Below, one piece after another: positions 8,320 through 16,905 of a DNA stretch of 64,000 nucleotides. How positions within the stretch are numbered: position 1 is the stretch's first letter; every line of letters starts with the position of its first letter. A program made the position numbers and the translations under genes. The notes under the pieces are model-generated. The model saw only the letters and a list, made by a program, of their open reading frames with translations. It was not told where the DNA came from and did not search any database. The stretch comes from Cytophagales bacterium CG12_big_fil_rev_8_21_14_0_65_40_12 (lineage in GTDB: Bacteria; Bacteroidota; Bacteroidia; Cytophagales; Cyclobacteriaceae): the NCBI GenBank assembly GCA_002786855.1, contig PCUU01000082.1, positions 1 through 64,000 on the forward strand, written 5' to 3'.

Positions 8320-9480
8320 TTACTCCGTCCAACTCATAGGATACTTTTCATCCACAAACTCAAGGGCTTCTTCTGTCAAATAAAGTGGGCCAAAAGTATC
8401 GATCATTACAGCCAATTCTTCGGTTTCTTTGGCTCCAATGCTTTTCTCTACTGTTCCAGGATGGGGGCCATGTGGCAATCCACCCGGGTGCAAAGTAAAA
8501 GAACCGCGATCAATCCCTTTTCGGCTCATGAAATTTCCTTCTACATAATAAAGCACCTCGTCCGAATCGATATTCGAATGATTGTAAGGTGCAGGAATGG
8601 CCAATGGATGATAATCAAATAACCTTGGTACGAAAGAGCAAATCACATAACCATGTGCCTGAAATGTTTGATGTACCGGTGGTGGTTGATGAATTCGGCC
8701 TGTAATCGGCTCGAAATCGTGAATAGACAAGGCATAGGGGAATAAAAAGCCATCCCAACCCACTAAATCAAAAGGGCTATGCTCATAAAGATAATTGTGC
8801 AAAGCGCCTTCTTTCTTCATTTTCACCAAATATTCGCCCTTTTCTGTCTCGGTCTTTAGTTCGAATGGGGGGCGGATATCACGCTCACAATAGGGAGAGT
8901 GTTCAAGCAATTGGCCTAAGTCGTTGCGGTATCTTTTTACGGTTTCAACTGGAGAATTTGATTCAATGACGAGGATTCTTGCTGGGCCTTTGTTCCATTC
9001 TACCTTGTAAATTGTGGTTCTTGGGATTACGATGTAGTCACCAGTTCTCATTTCCAAAGAACCAAACTGAGAATGCAGCATTCCGCTGCCATCATGGACA
9101 TAGAGCACCTCATCGGCTTCAGCATTCTTGTAATAATAATCCATGCTCAAACTTTCAGCATGAAGAAGACCAAAAGTGACGTCCTTATTAGTGAAAAGCA
9201 TTTTTCTGCCCCTTAGAAAATCGTTCCCCGTAAAGCCGATTTTAGAGGTATTGAGGTGCGTTTGCTTTAAACTATAATCCTTGACCGCTTTGACTTTGAA
9301 TTCCTCGGAAGCCAATACTTCTTTGATCCTTGTAGGGGCATAGACATGATAAAGGTTGGAGTAAATGCCCGAAAAACCTCTTGAGCTTACTAGCTCTTCT
9401 TTATATAAACTGCCATCTGGTTGACGGAACTGCGTATGTCTTTTGGGTGGAATTTCACCTAGTTTGTAATAATAAGCCAT
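8320..9480 (-). CDS. hmgA: Homogentisate 1,2-dioxygenase
   Basis: This Fe(II) enzyme opens the homogentisate ring to maleylacetoacetate in tyrosine/phenylalanine breakdown; it is cytoplasmic. The protein has 386 residues, shorter than the roughly 430-residue proteobacterial and animal forms but similar to those of Bacteroidota. The cupin core carries the ligand region PYNHSNIDSDEVLYYV (His and Glu) and LHPGGLPHGPHPG (second His). The ATG at 9478-9480 starts the expected MAYYYKLGEIP N-terminus and lies 26 bases inside the 3' end of the S41 protease gene, so the two are in one transcript. No other tyrosine-catabolic gene is adjacent. Confidence 0.93.
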   Translation of the reverse strand: MAYYYKLGEIPPKRHTQFRQPDGSLYKEELVSSRGFSGIYSNLYHVYAPTRIKEVLASEEFKVKAVKDYSLKQTHLNTSKIGFTGNDFLRGRKMLFTNKDVTFGLLHAESLSMDYYYKNAEADEVLYVHDGSGMLHSQFGSLEMRTGDYIVIPRTTIYKVEWNKGPARILVIESNSPVETVKRYRNDLGQLLEHSPYCERDIRPPFELKTETEKGEYLVKMKKEGALHNYLYEHSPFDLVGWDGFLFPYALSIHDFEPITGRIHQPPPVHQTFQAHGYVICSFVPRLFDYHPLAIPAPYNHSNIDSDEVLYYVEGNFMSRKGIDRGSFTLHPGGLPHGPHPGTVEKSIGAKETEELAVMIDTFGPLYLTEEALEFVDEKYPMSWTE

Positions 9481-11101
9481 TGGATTTGTTTAAAAGTTGG
9501 TCGGGATTTCTAAAAAGCTCAATTGCCTGTAAGTAGATTTCGTTGGTTTGGTTATAAATCTTGAAGAATGCGTTGTCGTCATAAATGTCTCTGGCCAATT
9601 GGGCTTTGATCAGGAATGCCAAAAACGGTTTTGATTTCTTAAAATCTTTTGCCCTAAAGGGAACGCCATTGGCTTTGCCTATTTCGACAACTTTGTTGAG
9701 CATTTCTTCTGTTACATCAAACTCCGAAGTGAATTTTTCTGCACTCCATTCATTTAACCATTGATTGCCGTCTCTATAATCTAAAGTGAATTCTTTTATT
9801 GAATTACTATTAAAAAGTCTGTTCACATAAGCAGTGTTGTAAGTAGTATCAAGTGCTACAAAATAGTCGGGCATAATGCCACCACCACCGTAAACCTTGC
9901 GACCCCCTTCAGTTTCGTAGGCAAGGCTTTCGTCAAAATTGATACTGTCTTGAGAGAATAGCTCTCCAGAGGTAAAGCGTTGGTCGTAGTCCGAAGCATA
10001 AGCCTCTTGTCCTTCATCATAAGGTTTTTGGATTGATCTGCCACTAGGCGTATAATACCTGGCAATGGTCATTCTTAGCTCTGAGCCATCGCTTAAATCG
10101 AAAGGCAATTGTACCAAACCTTTTCCGAAGGATCTTCTGCCAATGATCAAAGCCCTGTCGTTATCCTGAAGCGCCCCAGCCACAATTTCAGATGCGGAGG
10201 CACTGCCTTCATTCATCAAAACGGTAACGGCTCCTTCTTCAAAAATACCTCGTTCGGTGGCCCTTGCTTCAGAATCATATTTGGTGCCCTGCCCTTTTTG
10301 GCTCACAATCAATTTACCTTCAGAGAGCAATTCATCACACATGTTGATGGCCGCACTCATATAACCACCACCATTGTTTTGCAGGTCCAGAATCAGCTTA
10401 GTCATGCCTTGACTTTTCAGTTTTTCTAAAGCCGTTTTGAACTCAGCATAGGTATTTTCCGCAAACTTATTCACTTTGATATAACCGATTTCATTGTCCA
10501 CCATGTAGCCGGCATCTACAGAAAATTGTGGAATGGCGTTTCTTTTAAGATCAAAATCAAGGAGATCTGATTTCCCTTTTCTCATTACGCTGATCTTCAC
10601 TTCCGTACCTCTTGGGCCTCTTAGCAAATCAAAAACTTCTCGGTTCGACATGCCAATCCCGGCAATGTTTTTTCCATCTACTTTCACAATTTTATCACCA
10701 GAGATTATTCCGGCTTTTTCAGATGGCCCACCCGACAACGGAGTGACCACGTACAGGGTGTCGCGCAGTAAATTGAATTCAACACCAATACCATCGAAGC
10801 TTGCACGCAATTGGCTTTCGGCTAACTCGCGGTCTTGAGGAGGAATGTAAATGGTATGAGGATCTAGTTTGTCCAGCATTTGGCCAATGGATTCTTCTAG
10901 AAGTTCTTCGGTATTCACAGAATCAACATAATCGTTTTCGATGTAGTCGATGAGTTGCCTAAACTTTTGAAGTGAACTTTGGTATTTTTTATCGGTTTTC
11001 GGCTCAGCAAATGTGGCACCGATCCAAATGCCAATGATGACTGCTATAGAAAGTAATATGGGTAACCTAATTTGATTTTTGGTATTATTTGTTTCGCTCA
11101 C
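9455..11101 (-). CDS. S41-family C-terminal processing peptidase (CtpA-like)
   Basis: This 548-residue periplasmic serine protease is anchored by an N-terminal TM segment (about 12-32). A PDZ domain (GPSEKAGIISGDKIVKVDG) precedes the catalytic domain, with Ser in GSASASEIVAGAL and Lys in SFGKGLVQ, the Ser-Lys dyad of the Tsp/CtpA group. A C-terminal helical extension follows. The start is GTG at 11099-11101, preceded by AAGGAA, one of the few purine-rich sites in the window. It is divergent from the hemerythrin gene and its 3' end overlaps hmgA. The family trims or degrades envelope proteins; the target here is unknown. Confidence 0.9.
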   Translation of the reverse strand: MSETNNTKNQIRLPILLSIAVIIGIWIGATFAEPKTDKKYQSSLQKFRQLIDYIENDYVDSVNTEELLEESIGQMLDKLDPHTIYIPPQDRELAESQLRASFDGIGVEFNLLRDTLYVVTPLSGGPSEKAGIISGDKIVKVDGKNIAGIGMSNREVFDLLRGPRGTEVKISVMRKGKSDLLDFDLKRNAIPQFSVDAGYMVDNEIGYIKVNKFAENTYAEFKTALEKLKSQGMTKLILDLQNNGGGYMSAAINMCDELLSEGKLIVSQKGQGTKYDSEARATERGIFEEGAVTVLMNEGSASASEIVAGALQDNDRALIIGRRSFGKGLVQLPFDLSDGSELRMTIARYYTPSGRSIQKPYDEGQEAYASDYDQRFTSGELFSQDSINFDESLAYETEGGRKVYGGGGIMPDYFVALDTTYNTAYVNRLFNSNSIKEFTLDYRDGNQWLNEWSAEKFTSEFDVTEEMLNKVVEIGKANGVPFRAKDFKKSKPFLAFLIKAQLARDIYDDNAFFKIYNQTNEIYLQAIELFRNPDQLLNKSNGLLLQTR

Positions 11102-11278
11102 GTTCCTTCAGATTTTTGAGTTGGGTAAAAATAGTTAAATCATTCAAACAAAATATGCGCGAATGAGATAGTATCATAGAAACGAAATGCTTTGGTTTGT
11201 GTTTTGAATAAAATTCTAACTTCAATCCGCTTAGCTTAAAGATCAAAATTGTTATTTTAGCTGAATAGTCCATAAAAA

Positions 11279-12031
11279 ATGCAAGGTTTACAAGAACGTA
11301 CGATCAATGATCTGGTAACAGAAAATTATGTCAGGGCTTCGGTACTCTATTATTTTGGTGTCAAGTTCTACGATAACCAAGAAAAAACCTTGGCCGATGT
11401 TTGTGCCAATTATGGACTGAATATCAAAGCAGTGATCAAGAGTTTAGACGCTACGATAGAAAAAGATAAAGTAAGCGATATCAGATTGATGGCCTATCCC
11501 ATTGATTTGGTTGTGGAGTACCTCAAACATTCACATGCTTTTTTTGTAAAAAAGAGATTGCCTTATATCGCTCAGCTGATTGACGGATTGGGCGAAGTAA
11601 ATTTCAGGTATCAGTCCCTGGCCCACGACCTCAAATTGGTTTTCCCCTTGTTTGTAGAAGATTTTATTCACCACATTCACGAGGAAGAAGATTCACTTTT
11701 TGTTTACATTAAACAACTCCGCGATTTTTTGTCAGGCCAAAACCATGGCACAAAGTTGTTTTATGCCATGAAAAAGCACTCCATCCAAGAGTTTGCACTC
11801 GACCATGAAGAGCATGAACATGAAATGGACGGGATAAAGAAGATCACCAATAACTATACTTTTTGTGAAGAAGCGGACTTGCACATAAAAGTGCTCTTCA
11901 ATGAATTGGCCGCATTCGAAAGAGACCTGCTCATTCATGCAAAAATTGAGGATAATATTCTGCTTCCTAAAGCCTTGCTGTTAGAAAGGCAAGTGAAATT
12001 ACGCTTCTATAAAATTATTAAACAGAACTGA
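11279..12031 (+). CDS. Hemerythrin-like di-iron protein with degenerate RIC N-terminus
   Basis: The C-terminal part of this 250-residue protein is a hemerythrin-like four-helix bundle with candidate iron ligands H84/H86, H131-H134 with E136, H176-H181 and H220 with E224. The N-terminus (ENYVRASVLYYFGVKFYDN, residues 15-33) aligns with the short ScdA/RIC domain, but the Cys-Cys pair expected after the conserved Phe is replaced by YDN. Classic RIC proteins (YtfE/ScdA) repair Fe-S clusters after nitrosative or oxidative damage. Loss of the Cys pair makes an altered role likely. Its stop overlaps the ruvX start by one base (TGATG). Start ATG is 177 bases from the divergent protease gene. Confidence 0.75.
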   Translation: MQGLQERTINDLVTENYVRASVLYYFGVKFYDNQEKTLADVCANYGLNIKAVIKSLDATIEKDKVSDIRLMAYPIDLVVEYLKHSHAFFVKKRLPYIAQLIDGLGEVNFRYQSLAHDLKLVFPLFVEDFIHHIHEEEDSLFVYIKQLRDFLSGQNHGTKLFYAMKKHSIQEFALDHEEHEHEMDGIKKITNNYTFCEEADLHIKVLFNELAAFERDLLIHAKIEDNILLPKALLLERQVKLRFYKIIKQN

Positions 12032-12441
12032 TGGGCAGAATTCTCGCCATTGATTATGGCAGAAAACGCGTTGGTTTGGCCGTAACCGATCCACTTCAAA
12101 TCATTGCTTCTCCTTTAGAAACGGTGCATAGCAAAGACTTGATCCAGTTTTTGAAAGATTATGACCTTGCCGAAGGCATTGAGTCTTTCGTATTGGGAAT
12201 GCCCATGAATTTGAACAATCAACCCACGGATGCCACGGCCGATGCGCAGCAATTTGAACGCCTTTTGAAAAAACACTTTCCAGAAAAAGCTGTTTATTTG
12301 CAGGACGAAAGATTTACCTCCAAAATGGCCATGGCAGCAATGATTGCTGGAGGTATGAAAAAGAAGGATAGAAGAGAAAAAGGAAACATTGATAAAATAA
12401 GTGCTGCCATTATTTTACAGTCCTTTTTAGAAAGCAAATAA
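12031..12441 (+). CDS. ruvX: Putative Holliday junction resolvase / pre-16S rRNA nuclease
   Basis: This 136-residue YqgF-fold protein matches the usual family length. It has the N-terminal ILAIDYGRKRVGLAV motif (first Asp), a central FVLGMPMN segment and the DERFTSKMA motif before a C-terminal Asp (NIDKISAAIIL), the acidic residues of an RNase-H-like active site. In E. coli the orthologue processes the 5' end of 16S rRNA. It is coupled to the hemerythrin gene upstream and separated from def by a single base, giving a three-gene operon. Confidence 0.92.
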   Translation: MGRILAIDYGRKRVGLAVTDPLQIIASPLETVHSKDLIQFLKDYDLAEGIESFVLGMPMNLNNQPTDATADAQQFERLLKKHFPEKAVYLQDERFTSKMAMAAMIAGGMKKKDRREKGNIDKISAAIILQSFLESK

Positions 12442-12442
12442 C

Positions 12443-12997
12443 ATGATTTACCCCATAGTTGCCTTTGGCGACAATATTTTAAGAAAAGAAGCTGCTGATT
12501 TTCATCGCGATTCTGAAGATCTCACCAAATTGGTCGAAGGCATGTTCGATACCATGTACAATGCCAATGGTGTTGGGTTGGCTGGCCCTCAGATTGGACT
12601 CTCAAAAAGAATTTTTGTGATCGACTCGACCAAGATGGAAGAGGATGAAGAAACAGGAATTAAAAGGGTATTTATCAATCCTGAAATCTTAGATGAGTAT
12701 GGCAACGAATGGGAATTTGAAGAAGGCTGTCTCAGCATTCCCGATGTGCATGGCGATGTTCTAAGACCCGAAAAGCTGACCATCCGATATTTTGATGAGC
12801 TTTGGAACGAGCACGAAGAAGAATTTGATGCTTTGACAGCAAGGGTAATCCAGCATGAATACGATCATTTGCATGGTGTACTTTTTACGGATTATATCAA
12901 AGGCTTAAAAAAGCAAATGCTTCGCGCCAAATTGCTCAGTATCTCTAAGGGAATGGTGAAGACTGACTATAGAATGAAATACCCAGATAAGAAGTAG
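12443..12997 (+). CDS. def: Peptide deformylase
   Basis: This metalloenzyme removes the formyl group from new protein N-termini. It is 184 residues long, with all three family motifs: GVGLAGPQIG (43-52), EGCLSIP (C96 as metal ligand) and QHEYDHL (H138, E139, H142). It starts with ATG two bases after the ruvX stop. It is last in the hemerythrin-ruvX-def operon, and no clear terminator follows. Confidence 0.97.
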   Translation: MIYPIVAFGDNILRKEAADFHRDSEDLTKLVEGMFDTMYNANGVGLAGPQIGLSKRIFVIDSTKMEEDEETGIKRVFINPEILDEYGNEWEFEEGCLSIPDVHGDVLRPEKLTIRYFDELWNEHEEEFDALTARVIQHEYDHLHGVLFTDYIKGLKKQMLRAKLLSISKGMVKTDYRMKYPDKK

Positions 12998-13104
12998 GCT
13001 GCAGGCTCTCATGGTCGGCTCTGACATGAAGTATTTGCGGTCAGACCGAATAGTTCAGTTCACTACTGCCTTCAAATTGTTTTTCATTTTTCTTACCTTG
13101 AAGC

Positions 13105-13494
13105 ATGAAAAAACTGTTCTTTCTTGTCGCTTTGGTGGGTTTTACGGCATGTGGTAGCACCAATCAAAAATCTGCTAAAAAAGCCCAACTCGATAAACCC
13201 TTTATCCATACTGCCTATTTCTGGTTCAAGGATAGTGTTAGCCAAGAAAAGATAGAGGCATTCTATGCGAGTGCCGAAAAGCTAAGAGAGATTGATGTAG
13301 TGCTCGCCCTCTACACTGGTAAACCAGCAAATACTACCCGTTCAATCGTGGAAAGAAGTTATGATTATGCGGTGGTCGTTCACCTGAAAGACTTGGATGC
13401 TCATGATACCTATCAAAGTCATCCAATTCATCAGCAATTACTTTCCGATTTTTCAGGTTTATGGGAAAAAATAATGGTCACGGATATTGAATAG
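13105..13494 (+). CDS. Dabb-domain lipoprotein
   Basis: This 129-residue protein has a lipoprotein signal peptide (GFTACG, lipid Cys about residue 16) and a single stress-responsive A/B-barrel (Dabb) domain: HTAYFWFKDSVSQEKIEAF at its start and DAHDTYQSHPIHQQLL near its end. Dabb domains are small dimeric ferredoxin-like folds with diverse or unknown roles; export as a lipoprotein is common in Bacteroidota. It is flanked by noncoding DNA on both sides and probably transcribed alone. Function unknown. Confidence 0.8.
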   Translation: MKKLFFLVALVGFTACGSTNQKSAKKAQLDKPFIHTAYFWFKDSVSQEKIEAFYASAEKLREIDVVLALYTGKPANTTRSIVERSYDYAVVVHLKDLDAHDTYQSHPIHQQLLSDFSGLWEKIMVTDIE

Positions 13495-13617
13495 AGCTAC
13501 AAAATTTAATTTCTATTCGCTCAAGTTATTACAGTCTAAGCGTAAGCAGCTGCAAGCAAATGGGTCATTAAAGGGTCAGTTTTATTCGTAAAACCATGCT
13601 ATTAACATAAATAGAAC

Positions 13618-13647
13618 TTTGATGGGGATGTATAATCCCTATTTTTG
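13618..13647 (+). promoter_or_regulatory. Promoter of the AGCS symporter, with a palindrome between its boxes
   Basis: TTTG (13618-13621) and TATTTTTG (13640-13647) are 18 bases apart, close to the Bacteroidota TTTG-N19-TAnnTTTG consensus. The spacer holds an inverted repeat GGGAT-GTATA-ATCCC (13625-13639), a possible operator. The symporter ATG is 32 bases downstream. Confidence 0.6.
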
Positions 13648-13678
13648 TGACCTCCTACAAAAAATATAAATCCGCGAC

Positions 13679-15361
13679 ATGCAGCAATTAAATGATTTTC
13701 TAACACTGATCGATAGTTATATTGGCAGTGCAGGATGGTTTCCTTTTGCCCTTTTGGGCACAGGGCTTTTCTTCACTATTTACTTAAAATTTCCCCAAAT
13801 CAGGTACTTCAGGTTCGCTTTCAAAATTGTCAAAGGCAAGTTTGACAAAGAAGGTGACCAAGGCGATACCTCTCATTTTCAGGCCTTAACTACCGCACTT
13901 TCTGGCACTGTCGGTACGGGCAATATTGCAGGCGTGGCTTTGGCGGTTCACTTAGGTGGGCCTGCTGCCTTGTTTTGGATGGTAGTCACCGCTGCCATTG
14001 GTATGTGTACCAAGTTTGTAGAGGTAACGCTGTCTCACAAATACAGAGAAGTAGCTGAAGATGGTACAATGGCTGGTGGGCCAATGTACTACATGAAGAA
14101 CAAGCTGAACATGAAATGGCTTGCAGTGGTTTTTGCAGTAGCCACGGTGCTTTCTTCATTCGGTACGGGAAACATGCCTCAGATCAATAGTATTTCTTCG
14201 GCATTAAAATCGACTTTTGCGATTGAGCCATGGATCACGGGAGCAGTACTTTCCGTAATTCTGGCTTTCGTAATTATTGGTGGGATCAAAAGAATTGCTT
14301 CGGTGACTGAAAAACTGGTGCCTGCGATGGCCATAGTCTATTTCGTTGGTTGTTTTTCTGTGATTTTCGCAAATCTTGAAAATTTACTTCCTTCCATTAC
14401 ATCCATTTTTTCAAGCCTTTTCACCACCACAGCAGCCACTGGCGGTTTTTTAGGGGCAACCATCATGAATGCTTTTAAAGTAGGTGTCGGTAGAGGTCTT
14501 TTCTCTAACGAGGCGGGTCAAGGTTCTGCACCAATTGCTCACGCTTCTGCTAAAGGTCACGAACCGGTTTCTGAAGGTATGGTGGCGATTTTGGAGCCGT
14601 TTATTGATACCATCATCATCTGCTCTATTACAGGACTTACTTTGCTTTCTTCGGGTGTTTGGCAAGAAAAACACTTGAATGATTTTGCAGTAACCGACAT
14701 GTCGATTTTGGCTGGTACTGATTATTCTGATAATGTTAAAGCCGATCGTGTTGCCTTGAAAGAACATTTGTCGGGTGAAAACCCATTGCCAGTATTTGAC
14801 GGTATGCTTCAAGTGGAGAACGGAAAAATCACCAGTAATGTGACTGTGATCCATGCGCGCTCGGTTGCAGAGGAAATCACAGTGAACGAATCTTTCGGAG
14901 GATCTCCTCTTACGGGTGAAGTCGAAATTTCAAATGGTAAACCAGTAGATGGAAGCATTTCTTTCTACGGAAAATCATTAATACACAGTGTTCCTTTAAC
15001 GGCCATCGCCTTTACCAAAGGTTGGTTTGGCGATTACGGACAATACATCGTATCGATTGGTATTTTGCTTTTTGCCTTTAGTACTGCCATTTCTTGGTCT
15101 TATTATGGAGATAGGGCAATGACCTTCTTATGGGGTTCGGGTTCAGTAAAATATTACCGAATTGTGTATGTGGCAGGTTTCTTCATAGCGGCCATTGCAG
15201 ATACTACCATTATTTGGACAGTTGCAGCCATTGCTATTGCCGTAATGACCTTGCCTAACTTAGTAGGCATCTTCTTGCTAAGAAAAGACATGAAGTCTAC
15301 CATTGCTGATTATTGGAAAGGCTTCAAGGAAGAATACCCAGATGAGAAGACCCCAGAATAA
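13679..15361 (+). CDS. Alanine/glycine:cation symporter (AGCS family) with extra soluble insert
   Basis: This inner-membrane Na+ (or H+) coupled amino-acid carrier shows the AGCS hallmarks: [18 protein letters not shown] (71-88), GGPMYYM (134-140) and [17 protein letters not shown] (276-292). The protein is 560 residues, about 100 more than typical bacterial members. The surplus is a polar segment at roughly 331-437 between two TM helices, rich in beta-type sequence. The ATG at 13679 follows a good promoter. A strong terminator follows, so it is monocistronic. Substrate is likely alanine or glycine by family, not proven. Confidence 0.9.
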   Translation: MQQLNDFLTLIDSYIGSAGWFPFALLGTGLFFTIYLKFPQIRYFRFAFKIVKGKFDKEGDQGDTSHFQALTTALSGTVGTGNIAGVALAVHLGGPAALFWMVVTAAIGMCTKFVEVTLSHKYREVAEDGTMAGGPMYYMKNKLNMKWLAVVFAVATVLSSFGTGNMPQINSISSALKSTFAIEPWITGAVLSVILAFVIIGGIKRIASVTEKLVPAMAIVYFVGCFSVIFANLENLLPSITSIFSSLFTTTAATGGFLGATIMNAFKVGVGRGLFSNEAGQGSAPIAHASAKGHEPVSEGMVAILEPFIDTIIICSITGLTLLSSGVWQEKHLNDFAVTDMSILAGTDYSDNVKADRVALKEHLSGENPLPVFDGMLQVENGKITSNVTVIHARSVAEEITVNESFGGSPLTGEVEISNGKPVDGSISFYGKSLIHSVPLTAIAFTKGWFGDYGQYIVSIGILLFAFSTAISWSYYGDRAMTFLWGSGSVKYYRIVYVAGFFIAAIADTTIIWTVAAIAIAVMTLPNLVGIFLLRKDMKSTIADYWKGFKEEYPDEKTPE

Positions 15362-15384
15362 TTAATTCACAATGAACTTATTAG

Positions 15385-15413
15385 AAAGTCAGGTAGAAAT
15401 GCCTGACTTTTTT
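15385..15413 (+). terminator. Rho-independent terminator after the AGCS gene
   Basis: AAAGTCAGG (15385-15393) pairs with CCTGACTTT (15402-15410) across an 8-base loop, followed by more T. It sits 24 bases after the symporter stop. Confidence 0.85.
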
Positions 15414-15424
15414 AATTTAGAGCA

Positions 15425-15832
15425 ATGAACTTCCTGTTGAAATACTCATTTGAATGTAAAGTTTGCTCAAAAACCAGTAAATGTAATTTGAGAGTTCGCT
15501 TTAGGGATAAACTTTATAAGAAAATGGGGAGGTATGTTCAATTGACCTGCTCTAAGTGTAAGGAGAGTCAAAGGGTAGATATCAATTTGTTGGAGGCCAG
15601 CTTTCCATTATTTCCGATAATCAGTATTGTGCTATTCTTCTTGTACTCTTCTTATTGGTTGGGAGATTATTTTTACCGAACCTATTGGCGGGGAAATGTA
15701 CTGATAGACAATAGATCATTGGCAGTTATTTTTTGTGGATATGCCCTTCCTATTGTGCTCTTGGTTTTTATTCTTCGGGGTATTGAAGAATTGAAAAAAG
15801 GAGCGAATAGTCTAAGGATTGATTTGGATTAA
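15425..15832 (+). CDS. Small membrane protein with CxxC-type zinc-ribbon N-terminus
   Basis: This 135-residue protein is not assignable to a known family by eye. Residues 10-45 contain CKVC and CSKC pairs with a further Cys (SKCN), the layout of a small zinc ribbon. Two hydrophobic segments follow (about 60-80 and 97-117), so the ribbon probably faces the cytoplasm next to two TM helices. It begins just after the AGCS terminator. Eight bases after its stop lies copy 1 of a two-hairpin repeat that also follows the next gene. The DNA looks richer in A/T than its neighbours, suggesting accessory origin. Confidence 0.55.
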   Translation: MNFLLKYSFECKVCSKTSKCNLRVRFRDKLYKKMGRYVQLTCSKCKESQRVDINLLEASFPLFPIISIVLFFLYSSYWLGDYFYRTYWRGNVLIDNRSLAVIFCGYALPIVLLVFILRGIEELKKGANSLRIDLD

Positions 15833-15839
15833 TGTCCCT

Positions 15840-15893
15840 AACAGTCGCTCGGTTTTGCCGAGTGACGATGAGCGTTTTGGCTTCTAGCCAACC
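15840..15893 (+). repeat. Two-hairpin dispersed repeat, copy 1
   Basis: This 54-base element consists of hairpin A, GTCGCTCGG-TTTTG-CCGAGTGAC with one G-T-type mismatch in the stem, and hairpin B, TTGGCT-TCT-AGCCAA. It aligns over its whole length with 16851-16905, with about seven differences including one indel. Each copy begins 7 bases after a plus-strand stop codon. It resembles a REP/BIME-type extragenic palindrome; a terminator role is less likely because no T-run follows hairpin A. Confidence 0.8.
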
Positions 15894-16051
15894 ATTAAAT
15901 TTTTGAGGGCCATTTTAGCCGTTGAGTTAGGAACTAACCATATCATAAACCTTAAAAAGCATTACTCTGCATTAACAATTGATTATTTGTTAATTTGTCT
16001 ATTCAAGTCTTATCATGATTTTTTAGGTAAACATTTTCAAATTTTACAGCA

Positions 16052-16843
16052 ATGACCTATATATCATCTTTGAATATAAGGACTGATAAAACTAACCCAT
16101 TCCCTTACAATGTGCCTGCAATAAGGTATTGTAAAAGCATTGACATAAATACACCTATCACCTTTTTTATAGGAGATAATGGCACTGGCAAGTCCACCTT
16201 AATCGAAACTTTAGCTTATCGACTTCAACTTCCACATATGGATGGATCATCTTACGATAAACACTGTTTTGATGCTTCCAGAGTCTTAATTCAGTTCTTG
16301 GAGCTGGAGTATAATATGCACAGAGCTGTAGGTTTTTTCTTTCGAGCTGAGGATTTTGGTGACTATCTCAATAGTGTTGACCGGCAGGATAGCATATTGA
16401 ACAAGCAATTTGGATTGGCTGATGGGGAAGTGCCAGAGCATATTCTTCAAGAAATGAAGGACAACGCTAACCACCAATTATATCATATGCGCAAGAACTA
16501 TGGGCAAGAGCTGCAATCCTTTTCCCATGGGGAAGCATACATGAAGATAATTCAAGAAAAGATTACGGCAAGAGGAATTTTTATCTTAGATGAACCAGAA
16601 GCAGCCCTTTCTCCTGCGAAGCAACTGTCTTTGATTTACTTTATACAAGACCATTTAAAAAAGTATAATTCTCAGTTCATTATTGCTACCCACTCACCAA
16701 TACTAATGTCAATGCCCAGGGCAAAGATTTATGAGATATCATCAGAAGGAATGCATAATACTCCGTTGGAGGAAACAGAACATTATTCGATTACAAAATC
16801 CTTTTTAAATAACCCAGACCTATATTTAAGACACCTAGATTAG
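16052..16843 (+). CDS. Stand-alone AAA/ABC-type ATPase (COG3910-like)
   Basis: This 263-residue protein is a complete single ABC-type nucleotide-binding domain: Walker A GDNGTGKST (41-49), a signature-like FSHGEA (157-162), Walker B FILDEPEAALSP (177-188) and an H-loop ATHSP (212-216). It lacks the long coiled coil of SMC/RecF proteins and any TM segment. It fits the predicted-ATPase group COG3910, often found in accessory DNA and of unknown function. No toxin or nuclease partner is adjacent; neighbours are the zinc-ribbon membrane protein and an SGNH hydrolase. Two-hairpin repeats lie on either side of the gene. A/T-rich codon use suggests transfer. Confidence 0.75.
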   Translation: MTYISSLNIRTDKTNPFPYNVPAIRYCKSIDINTPITFFIGDNGTGKSTLIETLAYRLQLPHMDGSSYDKHCFDASRVLIQFLELEYNMHRAVGFFFRAEDFGDYLNSVDRQDSILNKQFGLADGEVPEHILQEMKDNANHQLYHMRKNYGQELQSFSHGEAYMKIIQEKITARGIFILDEPEAALSPAKQLSLIYFIQDHLKKYNSQFIIATHSPILMSMPRAKIYEISSEGMHNTPLEETEHYSITKSFLNNPDLYLRHLD

Positions 16844-16850
16844 CACTCCG

Positions 16851-16905
16851 AACAGTCGCTCGGCTTTGCCGAGTGACAATTTAGCGCTTTGGCTTGTAGC
16901 TAACC
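16851..16905 (+). repeat. Two-hairpin dispersed repeat, copy 2
   Basis: This 55-base copy of the 15840-15893 element has hairpin A as GTCGCTCGG-CTTTG-CCGAGTGAC and hairpin B as TTGGCT-TGT-AGCTAA. It lies between the convergent stops of the ATPase (16843) and the SGNH hydrolase (16906) and fills that gap almost exactly. Confidence 0.8.

Noticed and set aside
16052-16843. Calling the stand-alone ATPase a Septu, Gabija or retron component
   Set aside because: No nuclease, helicase or reverse transcriptase lies next to it, so there is no basis for naming a system.
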